Assembly (NCBI RefSeq): GCF_032714495.1
Contig: NZ_JAWDKB010000005.1
Span: 1-64,000, forward strand
Direction: 5' to 3'
Length of the DNA stretch: 64,000 nt
DNA from: Methanorbis rubei
Lineage (GTDB): Archaea > Halobacteriota > Methanomicrobia > Methanomicrobiales > Methanocorpusculaceae
Below the pieces are notes generated by a model. It searched no databases. It was not told the origin of the DNA and saw only the letters and a program-made list of their open reading frames with translations. Shown here piece after piece: positions 62,928 through 64,000 of the stretch; positions within the stretch are counted from its first letter, which is position 1, and every line of letters starts with the position of its first letter. The translations under genes and the position numbers were made by a program.

Positions 62928-64000
62928 CTATTTTTCAACACGATCCCACAACTGAATATTTTTCCGTCTGAGGAGTCCTATCAGCAAGTAAAACTGGTTG
63001 AGGACAAAACTGCTCAGGAGATTGTCCGGTTTTATCAGAGAAAACATCAGCACCGCAATAACAAGTGCTACAATTGCCAGACAGTACAACACTGACCAGA
63101 GAAAGAAGCCTGCACAAAGAAGTACTGTAGAAACTACAAACAGCAACGGTGAGTAGAGCAGCATCCATCGTCGAAGAGGAAATATCTGTTTCCAGAACAG
63201 TTTTCTCTTTTCACTATATGATGACTGAAAATGACGGGTGCTGTTTATCAGACCGTCAGCACGGCGAATTTTCTGATGATACTGTTCGCGAAATGACACT
63301 GGCTGCAACTCGTATGCTACTGCATCGACCGCATATATCGCCCGATATCCGTTTGTAATGCAGGTCAGCGCAAGATTTGCATCATCTGCACCGGTAGTCT
63401 CTTCAATATGCGGCACGGCAGATTTTTTGAAAGCAATCAACGGGCCGTTGAAGTTGTATGTTGAATCAATCAGACTGTCGTACTCGCACATTTTTCCGTA
63501 GACGGAACGGTAAGCTCCTTCAGAACCGGTCACACTCCGGGTTGAGCCGACCGGAACCAGATCAGCACACACTGCACCAACTTCAGGATTCTGGAGATGG
63601 GCCACGAGTTTTACAAGAGCATCAGGTTTTGTAGTGATGTCTGCGTCAGTGAAAACAATGATCTCATCCTCAATTGCTGAGAGCATCATATTCTGACATC
63701 GTATTTTTCCAAGTCGCATTTCCGGTTCGATCAACTGTGACTTAACCGGACTGTGTACCAAGGACTCTTTTGCGGCAACACTTGTTGCAGGGTCAGCCCC
63801 GTCATTAACCACATACAGAGTAAGCCGGTCCTTGGGATACTGAGATTGAAATACGTTCTCAATACGCGTTTTAACGAGAGGACCCTCTTTATATGCATTG
63901 ATCACAACACTGATCGATGGATAGACAATGATCTCCGGAGCAGAAACAGAGGGCAGTGTTCGGATCTTCAAAAGATAGGAGATGTAAGGATATACTGCAG
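62928..64000 (-). CDS. Family 2 glycosyltransferase, membrane-bound (partial)
   Basis: The 5' end is beyond the window; the frame is open to position 64000 (upstream residues include YPYISYLLKIRTL), so the TTG at 63971 should not be taken as the start. At least 357 residues. The GT2 fold has SVVINAYKEGPLVKTRIENV, a DAD metal motif in VFTDADITTKPDAL, and a QxxRW-like region HQKIRRADGLI. Three or more C-terminal membrane spans follow. It probably builds a surface polysaccharide and converges with manC. Confidence 0.85.
   Translation of the reverse strand, partial: AVYPYISYLLKIRTLPSVSAPEIIVYPSISVVINAYKEGPLVKTRIENVFQSQYPKDRLTLYVVNDGADPATSVAAKESLVHSPVKSQLIEPEMRLGKIRCQNMMLSAIEDEIIVFTDADITTKPDALVKLVAHLQNPEVGAVCADLVPVGSTRSVTGSEGAYRSVYGKMCEYDSLIDSTYNFNGPLIAFKKSAVPHIEETTGADDANLALTCITNGYRAIYAVDAVAYELQPVSFREQYHQKIRRADGLINSTRHFQSSYSEKRKLFWKQIFPLRRWMLLYSPLLFVVSTVLLCAGFFLWSVLYCLAIVALVIAVLMFSLIKPDNLLSSFVLNQFYLLIGLLRRKNIQLWDRVEK

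Overview
The window is 64 kb of chromosome from a hydrogenotrophic methanogen. The best fit is Methanomicrobiales, probably Methanocorpusculum; this is inferred from gene content, not from a database match. The supporting genes are an F420-type formate dehydrogenase, a six-subunit Ech energy-converting hydrogenase with the HypF maturase, SepRS, archaeal L11/L1/P0/P1 ribosomal proteins, aIF1A, Taw1, a CTP-type riboflavin kinase, archaeal FtsZ, DTD2-type deacylase and the archaeal thiolase/HMG-CoA synthase/DUF35 cluster. TATA-like boxes sit about 25 bp before several starts, and ATGA/GTGA gene overlaps are common.

Layout. 0-7.4 kb: end of fdhB, a regulator plus Ski2-like helicase pair, then hypF with a membrane protein. 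7.8-14.7 kb (minus): dtdA-ftsZ-secE-nusG-eamA-rpl11-rpl1-rpl10-rpl12, a cell-division, secretion and translation operon with a drug/metabolite transporter gene inserted. 15-16.6 kb: two tandem DUF1624 acyltransferases. 16.8-22 kb (minus): echABCDEF. 22.3-29.3 kb: a DUF169 gene, a PH-like protein, the mevalonate-entry operon (regulator, HMG-CoA synthase, thiolase, DUF35) and divergent ribK-ribB. 29.9-35.7 kb: an HTH/DUF2178 pair, a YgiQ radical SAM protein, a CPA2 antiporter, an FmdE-like protein and aIF1A. 36-38.6 kb: a bacterial-looking GntR/ABC-2 exporter module. 39-49.4 kb: three secreted surface proteins with shared ends and different middles. 49.5-54.5 kb: an orphan plasmid/phage-type SF3 helicase with iteron-like repeats, divergent from a ribbon-helix-helix protein that heads a taw1-sepS operon. 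54.7-64 kb: a MrfA/MrfB-like helicase-nuclease pair behind an unlisted 51-codon gene, SufC-SufB with a cyclase-family enzyme and an unknown protein, ManC, and a truncated glycosyltransferase.

The gaps between genes are rich in long inverted repeats of at least three families: a CGCGAAT...TCGCC family, a CCACGGA family and an AGTTACGCGGTG family. They often lie where two genes converge. One supplies the stop codon of echF. A 31-bp micro-element has inserted into some of these repeats, and at two sites it is flanked by a clear 4-bp duplication.

The most interesting leads are the micro-element, the repeat families, the orphan SF3 helicase with its iterons and operators, the recombination-prone surface-protein locus, the archaeal mrfAB-like pair with its leaderless small gene, and aIF1A with no ATG/GTG/TTG start.
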